Assembly (NCBI GenBank): GCA_036365515.1
Contig: CM070873.1
Span: forward strand, 27,076,085 to 27,140,084
Reading direction: 5' to 3'
Length of the DNA: 64,000 nucleotides
Source of the DNA: Torymus aiolomorphi
Taxonomy: Eukaryota; Arthropoda; Insecta; Hymenoptera; Torymidae
In this document: positions 1 through 10,320 of the stretch, piece by piece
How the letters are laid out: each line of letters opens with the position of its first letter
How positions within the stretch are numbered: position 1 is the stretch's first letter
Translations under genes and position numbers: made by a program
Notes under the pieces: generated by a model
Seen by the model: only the letters and a program-made list of their open reading frames with translations
Databases searched by the model: none
What the model was told of the DNA's origin: nothing

Positions 1-479
1 TTACGTATTGTTATTAATTTTATTACATTAATGGAGCTGAGGCAATATCGTTAGAATAAGTTCTTATGAATAAATTTTGTTTTTCGGTGAAACTTCTTCT
101 AGCAGAAAGTAAAAAAAAACATCGCAATTTTTCTTGAACAATCGCTTCTCTGTAATGGAGGAAAACAGCAAATGTTCTGTAAATTATAGGGGTTTTATTG
201 GGATTTGAGTATTGGCTGGAACCGAAATAAATTATAATAATTTTTTCTGCAAAACTGCTCTACTCCGATATTATTGATTTTACCCATATAAAGTATCCTT
301 CGCGTCAATTTTTATTCTATATATCTTTATTTTAGCCAAGTTTTCCCCGAAAATTTCTCCTATTTCTGACTATGCCGTCACAAGGATTACACTCGCGCTT
401 TGAAATTCAATAACACCAATTTTTCCATAACCGTCTAAACCTTTTATTTCACTATCTCCCTTCCAACCCAATCGAAACT
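1..479. other. AT-rich unique DNA, no gene seen
   Basis: This stretch is AT-rich with several homopolymer runs. I see no recognisable coding motif, repeat pair or RNA gene in it. Confidence 0.5.
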
Positions 480-1376
480 GAAAATTTCCAAACACCCGGC
501 CCCCACACACACACACCCACGCAGAGAGCAGCGCTCGTGGAGGACTACGAGGCGCGCAGCAGGACTCATTGGCCGTGTTCGATATATATATAGGGGCGTC
601 GGCGTCGGCGGCACCTTATATCCACGCGCGCGCGCGCGCTCGAACGCCCGGAGTCTCGTTTACAGAGTATCGACCCGCGTTAGGACAATAAGCGCTCGCT
701 AGCGTCAGGGAGAGTCCCGTAATTGGGTAGCTGCTGCCTCTCTCTATGTACGTGTGTCACGTTTGAATGAAAAGAGAAAAGGAAAAATTTTGTTCACATA
801 CAGATGCGCGAATGTGGGCGGGTGTATACCGTTATTGAAATAATGTGAATGCGCGCGGGGTCGAGTGGCGTGCGCATATGCTCTCGATATACACAAAAAG
901 ATGTGTGTGTGTACCGTGCAAAGGAAAAGGATGAGTGTATGCGTGGGTGAAAAAAAAAGTTGCGAGAGATATTGAATTTCGTGGAGCCCCGTGCCAACCT
1001 TTGGGCTCCCGATGTATACACGTAGATATGTGTGTGTGTGACGTCGATCTTTCGCGATCGAGAGATAGCGAGAGAGCGCGCACGTGTGCCTTCGGGTTTC
1101 GCGAGTCAGCTGAAACTTTGCAGCTTCGGGGTTGGCCGTTTTATTGCTGGCGTTTTTACTTTTGACGTTCGGTGGGTGGAATATGTTGGGAGAGCTGTTT
1201 TTCCGGTAGACTTTGACGATGACGATTGTGTTTGATATTATTAATTTTAGCATTTACTTTCTTTTTAATTTTCTTTTGCTTTGTTTCTTTTGAATTTCTA
1301 TAATCAAGGTATATTTGGGTTCTTTACTTATATTTATACATGTTTGTTTACAGATGGGATGGTTGTACGACAATAA
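480..1376. other. CpG-rich unique block with simple repeats
   Basis: The block is CpG-rich, with a CA run near 506-518, a GC alternation near 626-640 and many GAGA/TCTC runs. A TATATATATA tract at about 582-592 sits upstream of a GC-rich stretch and could be a core promoter, but no downstream reading frame or splice pattern supports one. The frames that cross this block on both strands are low-complexity and look accidental. Confidence 0.45.
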
Positions 1377-1559
1377 CTAGTTTTTGACGATAATACAGAA
1401 TTGACAGCACCACCGATGCGTACTGAAACTGGAATAAAATCTTTCAGTGCACGAGGTACGTTATACCTATGGAATTCTCTGCTTGCTGAGGTTAGGAATC
1501 TTCCATCGCTTAGCAGATTCAAAACTGCTATGAGAAGGCACCTCCTTGATCTCGATTAA
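1377..1559 (+). pseudogene. Non-LTR retrotransposon RT, C-terminal remnant (jockey/CR1-like)
   Basis: The plus frame reads through about 60 codons to a TAA at 1557-1559. It ends in the pattern typical of the extreme C-terminus of insect jockey/CR1-type reverse transcriptases: an R-T-x-T-G-I-K-S-F-S segment, then an LWNSLLAEVRNLPSLSRFK motif, then a basic MRRHLL end. The usual WNSLP carries L for P. The frame is closed just upstream by a TAA at 1374-1376, and no RT catalytic core is present, so this is a 5'-truncated dead copy. About 350 bp of AT-rich DNA follows and may be its 3' UTR, but no clear poly(A) tail or target duplication was seen. The clade is an inference from this tail alone. Confidence 0.75.
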
Positions 1560-2096
1560 CCACTCGCAAAATGGGCGACTTTGTGTGTTAATTTATACAA
1601 TGTGTCTTCCCATTTACACGAATGAATGTATTTATTAGCGTGAGTGATGAGTGCGAGTGTGAGATTAGTATTTTAGTTCCTTTTCAATTTTTAGTTATAA
1701 GTTCTATTTTGTACAACCTGGCTATGTCAGCGATCTTTTAAGTTTTTTTTTTACGGCAAGTCACTCTCCTGGTATTTTATTTTCTAGTCAATTAAATTTT
1801 CTAGTCATCTGTGATATCACTAATTCTAGTCTTTGACTTACTTTTCAGTATTCTCGTATTGTATTTTATAGATCTTATTTCATTGTATTATTATTAATAA
1901 ATATATTCTAAATAAAAAATATTCTATTCAAAGAATAAACAATTGATAATGAGAGTTTTTATATAAAGTAACTTAATACTACGCATAAGATGTATAGGAA
2001 TTTGATGGCATCGACGAGTTTTTATGACACTTGACAATAATAATGAAATTGAAGTTACTGAGTAATGGAACAAATATTATGCGTTCTCGCAAAGCC
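1560..2096. other. AT-rich stretch, possible retrotransposon 3' UTR
   Basis: No gene is visible. The stretch follows the RT tail and contains AATAAA-like strings near 1895-1917, so part of it may be the 3' UTR of that retroelement. Confidence 0.3.
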
Positions 2097-2503
2097 TTAA
2101 GGGGGTGTCGCACTATACTAACACTGTTTTATCGGCGGAACATGTAAAAGTAATTAATATAAATAAAAGGATAATGATTTACGCCTTGAACAAATTCAAT
2201 TGCCCTGCGTAATGCTGTAATACATCATTATACAAAGTTTCGAGGCAAAAAAAAGACGACACCTGTATTTATTTTTGGAACGAAATTTGGTTAATTTTCG
2301 TTCATTTTCGTTCCAAAAATAAACAAAGGTGTCGTCGTTTTTTTGTATCAAAACTTCGTAGAACGATGTATTAGAGGATTACGCAGGGCAAGTGAATTTG
2401 TTTAAGTCGCAAATCATTATTCTTTTATTTATATTAATTATTTTGACATGTTCCGCCGATAAAACAGGGTTAGTGGTAAAGTAGGACTATTACACCACCT
2501 TAA
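2097..2503. mobile_element. TTAA-flanked foldback MITE (copy A)
   Basis: TTAA lies at both edges (2097-2100 and 2500-2503). Between them is a long imperfect inverted repeat: the left arm starts GGGGGTGTCGCACTATAC and the right arm, reverse-complemented, starts GGTGGTGTAATAGTCCTAC. The arms share TGTTTTATCGGCGGAACATG further in and a long A/T-rich stretch near the centre around 2290. TTAA target duplications are the hallmark of piggyBac-type transposition. No transposase is encoded, so the element is non-autonomous. Its right-end sequence matches the end of the element at 29122-29506. Confidence 0.8.
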
Positions 2504-4495
2504 ATACACAACCTTCAAAGTAAAAGTCTTTTGAATGAATTCAAAAGTTGGTAAGTAAATTTTTGTTATCAAATTATCAAAATAATAGCAATTTTACTAC
2601 AAATTGTAGTAATTTTCATGAGAATAAGTCTGTTCCACCTTTACTATAAAATACAGCAATTTTAATTATAAAATTGTTCTCCCTGTACCCTTATCCACAT
2701 TAAGAATTCAGCTCCCATGAACTTAGACTTTGGATACTGCGCTACTATAAAAAAAACCACGACACCCACGAACACCACGTGAACCTAGATTTTCGCAAGC
2801 CCGTTCCGTCATACCATTCCTCCACACACACATGTAATTACCAACCCCAAAAGACCTTCCCCCTTCCCCCTCTCCACTTCCACACGCTTAACGACACTCG
2901 TCGAGTGCTTCGAGTCAAGTCAAGAGCTTTCAGCGGTGTGTGCCGCACGTGTGGCTGCGCAGCGCTCCGAGTGCTTTCGCAGAGCGACCTTGCACACCGC
3001 TGAATCGGGTCAGCCTGCGGATTTCTCTTTTTCTTCGTTCTCGAAGGGATCGGCGAAGCTTGAAGGATCGGAAATTGTGGATTGCTCATGAATTTCTGAA
3101 AATTTTTAATTAAAGGCTTGGAATTTCTGTGTAAAGGAATAATTTTTGTATGGAGGCTGTTATCGCTGGAAGCGATAAAAACGTCACTGCTGTCGTCACG
3201 AGTTGGATTACCCCACGTTCTTTCGTCACAAGATGACATTTCCGTCTTTAATTTTAATCGTAGCTATTATTTATTAATTAATCAACACGCTTCCCCTTTT
3301 CATTAGAATAATAATCGAAAGTAATCTGAATTTAAGAAACGCTGGTTGCTGACAAACGAATGCGACATTTGTAACTGGGTCAACAGCAGCAGCATCAACA
3401 GTGGAAACAATGGAGCAGCAACGCCGTCGTCTCGTCCTTATACCTCGGCGACGCTGCGTTACAAAATGTTGCTGCTCTCTTTCTCAATCCGGCCATTGTG
3501 CGACCAATTAAGCAAACGCCGCGAATCATAACCATTTAACGCGCGCGTCAAAATTACGTTTCCTGATCCGCGAACAGGACTGATCTGGTATATTTTTTTG
3601 TTTTTTTCCTATATACACGCGATGACGTTGCACTCGTCGTTGCGTAGTTGCGGTTCTTTTTTTCGTGTTTTCGAAAACATTTTTATTCGCGCGACATCCG
3701 GGCTGACTATGCACGTTTTTATACAAAATTTGAATTCTGCTCAGCCAGATAAATAACGTACAGGGCAGCGCGAAGTCGTGAATTAACATGCACCATCATG
3801 GGATGATCATTCTGTCGTGGCGAGTAAATAAAACAACAAACAATGACGCGTCGTTAATACAAGAAAGGCCAAGAATAGCGCGGAGTTTGCCCAACGAATG
3901 TCTGATAGGAGTGTATGAATAAACCCGGGCCGGCGTTATCAATTATAAGTGCGCGTTGCGGCGCGAAATAATCTCGGTCGGGCTCATTATAAAACTATAC
4001 GCGTGTGTATACCCACCCGATCTCGATTTATACATTCATCCGCGAGCGAGAACGCATTCCGTCTAATTAAACATTAATTAATCGCGTCCCCCTCGATTCT
4101 CCACTTTCACTCTTCTTTTTTTTTTCACCGGGAGGTTTATTTTTGTTTTCTTTCGCCTGTCGCTTTTATGTGGATTTTTTTTTATTTGGCCTCTGCGTGG
4201 TCGGAGGTTTCGAATTATTTCAAGTGACGATTTTCGATATACGATCAGAGACTTGGTGAATAATCAGAGCTTAAATAATGATTATTTATAGAAGTGGGCG
4301 TTGATAATTATATTTAAATCAGCGAAACTTATTGCAGGAAAGTCAAGTTTTTAATGAAGAATTTATAGAATTTATAAATAGTTTATTATTTCGTAGGTTT
4401 AGGTGTTACCAATAAATTATAACTTAGAATTCTTATACTTCTAATATAAAATTAACAAAACTTAAAAAGAAAGAACAGAATGTATATATTGTAAC
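2504..4495. other. Unique intergenic or intronic DNA
   Basis: No gene is recognised. Positions 2775-3010 are C-rich. Positions 3540-4100 are CpG-rich with homeodomain-type TAATTA/ATTAAT strings near 4065-4082, a composition seen in insect regulatory DNA. Frames here lack any recognisable domain. Confidence 0.4.
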
Positions 4496-4665
4496 GAGGT
4501 GTGATACGGCGTTAGCCGGCGCAAGAGTAGAGCCCTGTGATAGAGGTACTTGCGGTTATCACACCGAATCTTTTTCTTACATCGGAAATTCCAAAAAGAG
4601 CACACAGATACGCACAGGCACACTACTAGGGACAAGTACCTTATGTGTGATATTTCACAAAGAAA
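4496..4665. repeat. Possible solo-LTR-like fragment
   Basis: A locally GC-richer stretch starts TGTAACGAGGTGTGATACGG and contains inverted GTGTGATA / TATCACAC strings, with GTGTGATA again near 4645. The TGTAACG opening resembles insect LTR starts, but I see no matching second LTR, primer-binding site or target duplication. Confidence 0.2.
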
Positions 4666-4904
4666 ATATAATTTGAAGTAAAGGTTATTTAGGAATTTTA
4701 AAAGGTTTTGGCGATAATATTACAATCAATTATTTTATTTATTTTTCACACATAATTAAAAAAAAAAAATACATATTACTTTATTCATATTTTATACATA
4801 ATTTAAAAATTAATACTATTTAATCTTTATAAATGAATTTAATTATAATTATGTAATAAATTGTTGCAAAAATTATAAATTTTGTTATTAAAAATTAATT
4901 AAAG

Positions 4905-5110
4905 GAATCAGAAAATTAAGTTTGAGGAAGCCACGGGCCAATGAATTGGCAGTGGTTTTTTTAATGATAGGATTGAGATATTTGAATCGGACAAATAGCA
5001 GTTCAAACAGTATAAAAATACCTATATTTTCTAAAAAAAAGTTTGCATTAGCTTATTACGGTTCTTTTGTTTTTAACAAAAACGTGTTTTTCAAAAAAAA
5101 GCTTATAATT
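4905..5110 (-). repeat. H-family repeat fragment, inverted
   Basis: The sequence GAGGAAGCCACGGGCCAATG at about 4925 is the reverse complement of the H-family start seen at 5340, 8548 and 28072. The following AT-rich DNA to about 5110 matches, inverted, the internal part of the full copies around 5750-5830 and 9400-9490 (the shared AAAACAAAAGAACCGT string). It therefore forms a large inverted pair with the next copy. Confidence 0.6.
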
Positions 5111-5334
5111 CCCAAACTAACTGGTTAACTGTAGTGAAATAAAATCCTTTTTCTGAGGTTATGGTTTTTGAGGTTATGGAGGGGTAGGGGTCAACAAAAA
5201 TTTCAAAAATTCTCTTTTTTATAACAATTTTGGTAGTACCGGTCTCAAAGGAAAATCTAACCAAGACATTTCTGACTTAACCGGCAATAGCCTTTATATA
5301 TTTACAAAAGTCAATAAAGTACCCTCACTTAAAA

Positions 5335-6293
<959 letters not shown>

Positions 6294-6810
6294 TTCATGT
6301 ATTATTAAGAATAAATAAAATTACGATGTCGAAATAAGGTATAGTCTTACATCAGTATTTTGAAACTCCTTCGTTTGATATGGGACGCTACTTAAGTTAA
6401 TGCTACACCCACTTTGCGTCTCTCACTCAGTAGTACGTTAGACCGTGTAATGGTCAAACATTTATACCAAATTTATAAAAGTGACTTTCCTAAGCAAATA
6501 ATATTATTGATAATTTTGTAATAACGAATTGAACATTACAATTTCATTACCAATAAGGCAATAACTATTACATATCTTTCTCAACCACCAAAGAATTATG
6601 TCTATATTGAATTTTTTTACCGAAGCATTCAAAATGGTGAATATGCTTAATTAATTTAATAGATATTTAATTTATTAGATTATATCAAATTTATTTGATG
6701 GAATACTCTAGAAAATACTAAGGAGAGTTCTCTAACAGTTTAAACGTTTGCGCCACATGTTGTCTCCATTTTTTTTCACTATGGCTACAAAATATGGTTT
6801 CATTTATTAA

Positions 6811-7240
6811 ATAAATGTACCTGACAAAAATTTTTCCAATTTCGTATGATACATTCATGTGTAAAGTCGTTTTTAGATGCCTATATGGGAGCGTCTGCCA
6901 GAAGTTGGCCCGCAGGGTCGAGAACAGCTAAAAATACCTTATCTTCAGCAGAGACCTCTTCACTCTCTGAATTTCTCCTCAAATCTATGATAGGTAGAGG
7001 AACATTCACTGATGTAACTGGTGCCACAGTTGCTTGTGGTGGTGGTCCTCTCACCTCTTCATCAGGCTGCATGATGCTTTTCGCTTTCTTCGGGGTTATC
7101 GACCCTGAAGCTTCTAATAATTTCACAAGCGCGTGTGCAAATTCTGGTTTTTCGTTGAGAAGTTGTGCACTATCGGGTTTTTCGCGCATGAAACTCTTAA
7201 ATAAACGTACCTGACAAAAATTTTTCCAATTTCGTATGAT
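6811..7240. repeat. 40-bp direct repeat flanking the hinge ORF
   Basis: Positions 6811-6850 and 7201-7240 are identical except at one base (ATAAA[T/C]GTACCTGAC and onward), 390 bp apart. They bracket the coding segment, which suggests a local duplication or a repeat-mediated insertion of it. Confidence 0.85.
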
Positions 7241-7279
7241 GATACTGCTCTCTGTGTCGCTGAATTTTCCTTTTTTCAA
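6881..7279 (-). CDS. CSTF2 hinge-domain-like protein, open copy
   Basis: This minus-strand frame of about 132 codons ends in the DAPI-stop shared by the plus-strand units. Residues about 45-95 follow the hinge pattern of cleavage stimulation factor subunit 2: a K/F-rich helix, E-K-P-D-S-A-Q-L-L, then E-K-P-E-F-A-H-A-L-V-K-L-L, then S-I-T-P-K-K-A. In CSTF2 this domain binds CSTF3 or symplekin in mRNA 3'-end processing. A proline-rich PPPQATVAPV linker and an LRRNSESEEVSAEDK acidic segment follow. No RRM is present. The first 40 residues do not resemble the N-terminus of the other units, and there is no convincing ATG, because the frame begins at a TTG. It is thus either an exon or a decayed copy. 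The family match was made by eye. Confidence 0.5.
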   Translation of the reverse strand: MKKGKFSDTESSIIIRNWKNFCQVRLFKSFMREKPDSAQLLNEKPEFAHALVKLLEASGSITPKKAKSIMQPDEEVRGPPPQATVAPVTSVNVPLPIIDLRRNSESEEVSAEDKVFLAVLDPAGQLLADAPI

Positions 7280-7332
7280 ACTTGTAAATTTTTCGAAATT
7301 GTCATTTTCGCGTTTGTCTATATGTTGTGCTT

Positions 7333-7412
7333 ACATTCATGTGTAAACACGTTTTTAAATGCCTATATGAGAGCGTCTGCCAGAAACTGGCCAGCGGTTT
7401 TTCGCATAAAAT
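7333..7412 (-). pseudogene. Partial hinge-unit 3' end
   Basis: This repeats the terminal coding segment and the 3' flank of the hinge units: FLADA-like codons, a stop, then TTTAAAAACGTGTTTACACA on the minus strand. It lies immediately upstream of the open copy, so the minus block also had at least two tandem units. Confidence 0.6.
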
Positions 7413-7874
7413 GTGCTCTCTTCAATTCGCTCATAATCATACGTTGAGTTTCTAAAAAAAAAAACAAGACATATATCGATAGATTTTTCCTCCTCTTTCC
7501 AATGGTGCTATTGTTTTTTCTCCGAAACGCTTTTCTCTGGTCGGAAATTCAAGTTGGAAGTTCAAAGCCATTTTTCTCAATGTATGCCATTTTTCTTTTC
7601 AAAATGAATTGTATTATTCGAAAGTACAAGTCTTAAGCTATAAAACCCTATAGTTTCAAGTTGGAGAAATGAAGGCTTCATAAGTAATAAAATTGAAAAG
7701 CCCGCTCTTCGCTCTGCCTTGAAACGCGCTGTTAGTGTTGTATTGCACTTTTCGTTATTTTATACTTAACATATATGACATAATCAATTTTCTAAACATT
7801 ATTTTTTATATAAGTCCACATATTTATATTCTAAATAGCGTTCATTTTTCGTTTATTTCTTAATTTTTTAATTT

Positions 7875-8177
7875 TTATCTCAATTTATTTGAATAGGTCT
7901 TTTCTCGATACTTGTCTTTTTTCTTCTTATCTTTGTATTCTTTTACTTTTTGCTTAATTTTTTCCTTTTTTCCTGATGCTGGAAATCGTTTTAACTCGAG
8001 CCTTTTAGTGTCTGATAGCAACTTAAGGCAATGCAATGACAGAGTTCCAGGGACTGTTTTTGCCGATTCCAATATTTGTTTCAATTTTAGTTTAGTTTCT
8101 AAAGATTTGTTTTTTGATGGAAAAAGGAAACAATGTTTTTAAAATATTTAGTTGCTCACTTGTAAAGATGAGCCGTC
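7875..8177 (-). pseudogene. Lysine-rich segment of the CSTF2-like block
   Basis: An open minus frame of about 100 codons runs from after a TGA near 8178 to TAA at 7875. It reads through KQILESAKTVPGTLSLHCLK to a very basic, coiled-coil-like end rich in KKEKIKQKVKEYKDKKKK. It has no ATG in the conserved part. The plus-strand counterpart at 32341-32560 has a 1-nt deletion just after TTGGAA that shifts the frame. I do not recognise the family. Its conserved place in both blocks suggests it was an exon or gene of the same unit. Confidence 0.4.
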
Positions 8178-8547
8178 AATATATAATTATCGGATACGGA
8201 GGAAGGTATTTTATCAGAATAGTAAAATGTTAAATGGATATTTTTTCAGAAAAGTAAAAAAACAAATTACAATAAAGGAGCGAAGGAGCGGCATATTATG
8301 CTGCTAGGCGGTGTAAACAATCCTGCACGTGAAAAAACGTTTTCCAGGGCTTATAAGAGCCTGCAAACGTTGCGGCAGCATCGCTTTTCGGTCTTTTGGC
8401 TAAGAGATCAAAGTGTATGAAAAGTGATATTGAAACGCCTGAATGCAGGGAATCCGTCGACACTCATACTATCACAAATCATTAAAAAGAGTTTTAAATT
8501 ATTATTTTCAGAAAAAAATTTCGAATAAATAAGTTTGAAAAAAAACC

Positions 8548-9830
8548 GCTGCCAATTCATTGATGCGTAGCTTCCTCAAACTAATTTATCAATTCCTTTT
8601 TTTATACTTTTTAATAAAATAATTTTTTTCCCAAAAACAAATGAAGAAAATTTATTGAAATTTTACGAAATATAGTTTTTAATAAGTGTAATGAGTGGAT
8701 GCCTATGTCGCAGACAAAATAGTCTATAAATTTCAAGCTTCTACATGGACTCGTCATTTAGAAATTACGATTATCAAAAAAACGTAAAACAGTTTTAACC
8801 TTAAATATCTCTAAAATCATGAGACAATTCTTTTACCTAAAGGACTTATACAATAAATATATAAACTCTATATTTCCACAAAATTTCAACATGATTAAAC
8901 CGATTTTTTTCACTAGTTATCAGGCGACCAAAAAAGAAACTTTGTAAAATACGAAAATTTTCAATATCAAATATTTCAAAAAGTAATAGTATGATCTTGG
9001 TGAAAATTCGGACACATATTATCTATATCATATACAAAATTGTCAATCAATTTGGAGCTGATACATCGAGCCATTTTTGAGAAATTATGATTTGAAAAAT
9101 AAACTTAAAAGTTTTTAACCTCAAATATCTCTGAAATTTATGGACCAATCATTTTGCCCAAAGAACTCGACCGAGAGTTATCCAAAATCTACCCCTACAA
9201 GAAATTTTAAAACGATTTAGCCAATTTTATTCTAGTTATCGTGCGACATCAAAACTCATTTTTTTCGATTTTCAATTTTTTTCTCAGAAACTAATCAACA
9301 GAATGGGTTCACATTTGTACAGATTATAGCTATTTATATTGTGCATTATCATGATTTTTTTTCAAAAAAATTGTCCGTTTAGTTTGAAAGTTATAAGCGT
9401 TTAAAAAAAAACACGTTTTTGTTAAAAACAAAAGAACCGTAATAGCTAGAGATTTTTTTTTTGTAGAAAATATAGGTATTTTAATGCTCTTTCGAATGCT
9501 TCCCATATGATTCAAATATCTCGATGTTATTATTAAAAAAAATGAAAATTATTTTTTCAAAAAGTGAAAAATCGATATAAAAAAAAATCATTCAAGAAAC
9601 TACATAATATTATTATTTTCCAAAAATCTAGAAAAAAAAGAAAAATTTTAAGCGCTGTCCGAAAACGATTGGATAAAAATTGATAAAGTTACAGCGTTAT
9701 ACACACACACACACATACATACGGACATTTTTTTAAAATAGTATATTTTGACTTCAAATGACTCATACATCTTTCTAACATGTTATCTTGAAAACTTTTT
9801 TTTCAGCATCACAAAGCTTCCTCTATGAGG
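8548..9830 (+). repeat. H-family interspersed repeat, copy 2
   Basis: The copy starts CGCTGCCAATTCATTGATGC, carries the same CTCAAATATCTCTGAAATTT and ATCTACCCCTA body blocks and a short CA run at 9699-9716, and ends with the AAGCTTCCTCTATGAGG hairpin at about 9813-9830. Internal segments are repeated (for example two AATATCTC-type blocks near 8805 and 9120), which suggests internal duplication. Confidence 0.65.
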
Positions 9831-10184
9831 AAACAAAATGGATAATTGTAGAAAACAGTAAGAAATTGTACAAAATTGTAACAAAACTTGGTTTTCGGGC
9901 ATTTTATGCGAACGATTTATAAAATTATATAAAGTTTTGTACATTTTTACACATTTTCATACATTTAAAAAATTAAAATTTTTTTCCAGAAAATTTTCTC
10001 ATATGTACAAATTTTAATAAAATGTAAGAAAACATTTAAAAATATACAAAACTGCTTAAAAGTGTTTAAAAATGTATATAAATGTAAAAATATGTAATAT
10101 TTTACAGTTTAATACATTTTTTGACATTTTCTTATACTTTCCTTACCTTTCCTTACATGGATATTGGAAAACTATCACCTTACA
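9831..10184. repeat. AT-rich tract with short internal repeats
   Basis: Short TGTA / ACATTT strings recur in both orientations (for example TTTACACATTTTCATACATT against AATGTAAGAAAACATTT). There are no coding motifs. Confidence 0.4.
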
Positions 10185-10320
10185 AAGTGATATTGGAACG
10201 CCTGAATGCAGGGAATCTGTCGGCATTCATACTATCACAAATCATTAAAAAAGAGTTTTAAATTATTACTGTCCGAGAAAACTTGGAATAAATACATTAG
10301 TTTGAACTCATAAAGATGAT
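10185..10320 (-). repeat. Detached fragment of the CSTF2-like block start
   Basis: The reverse complement matches the first ~110 bp of the block: CAGTAATAATTTAAAACTC, then GATTCCCTGCATTCAGGCGT. It shows that this segment also occurs without the coding part. Confidence 0.75.

Larger units (their letters stand above)
6294..8520 (-). repeat. CSTF2-like repeat block, minus-strand copy
   Basis: This 2.2 kb block is the inverted, shorter counterpart of 31947-35697. Shared segments, in minus-strand order, are: the AATAATTTAAAACTC start with GATTCCCTGCATTCAGGCGT (8520-8270), a lysine-rich coding segment (8177-7875), a CTTCATTTCTCCAACTTGAA segment (about 7670), the hinge-domain coding segment (7279-6881), and a 440-bp non-coding tail (6745-6300) matching 35265-35697. 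It is sandwiched almost without gaps between two H-family repeats, one ending at 6293 and one starting at 8548. It could be a segmental duplication or cargo carried by a mobile repeat. Confidence 0.7.

Noticed and set aside
582..700. TATA-box promoter at 582-592
   Set aside because: The TATATATATA tract is also a simple repeat, and no downstream exon or initiator context supports transcription.
4496..4665. Intact LTR
   Set aside because: Only a TGTAACG start and inverted GTGTGATA strings are seen. No partner LTR or target duplication was found, so it was kept only as a low-confidence fragment.
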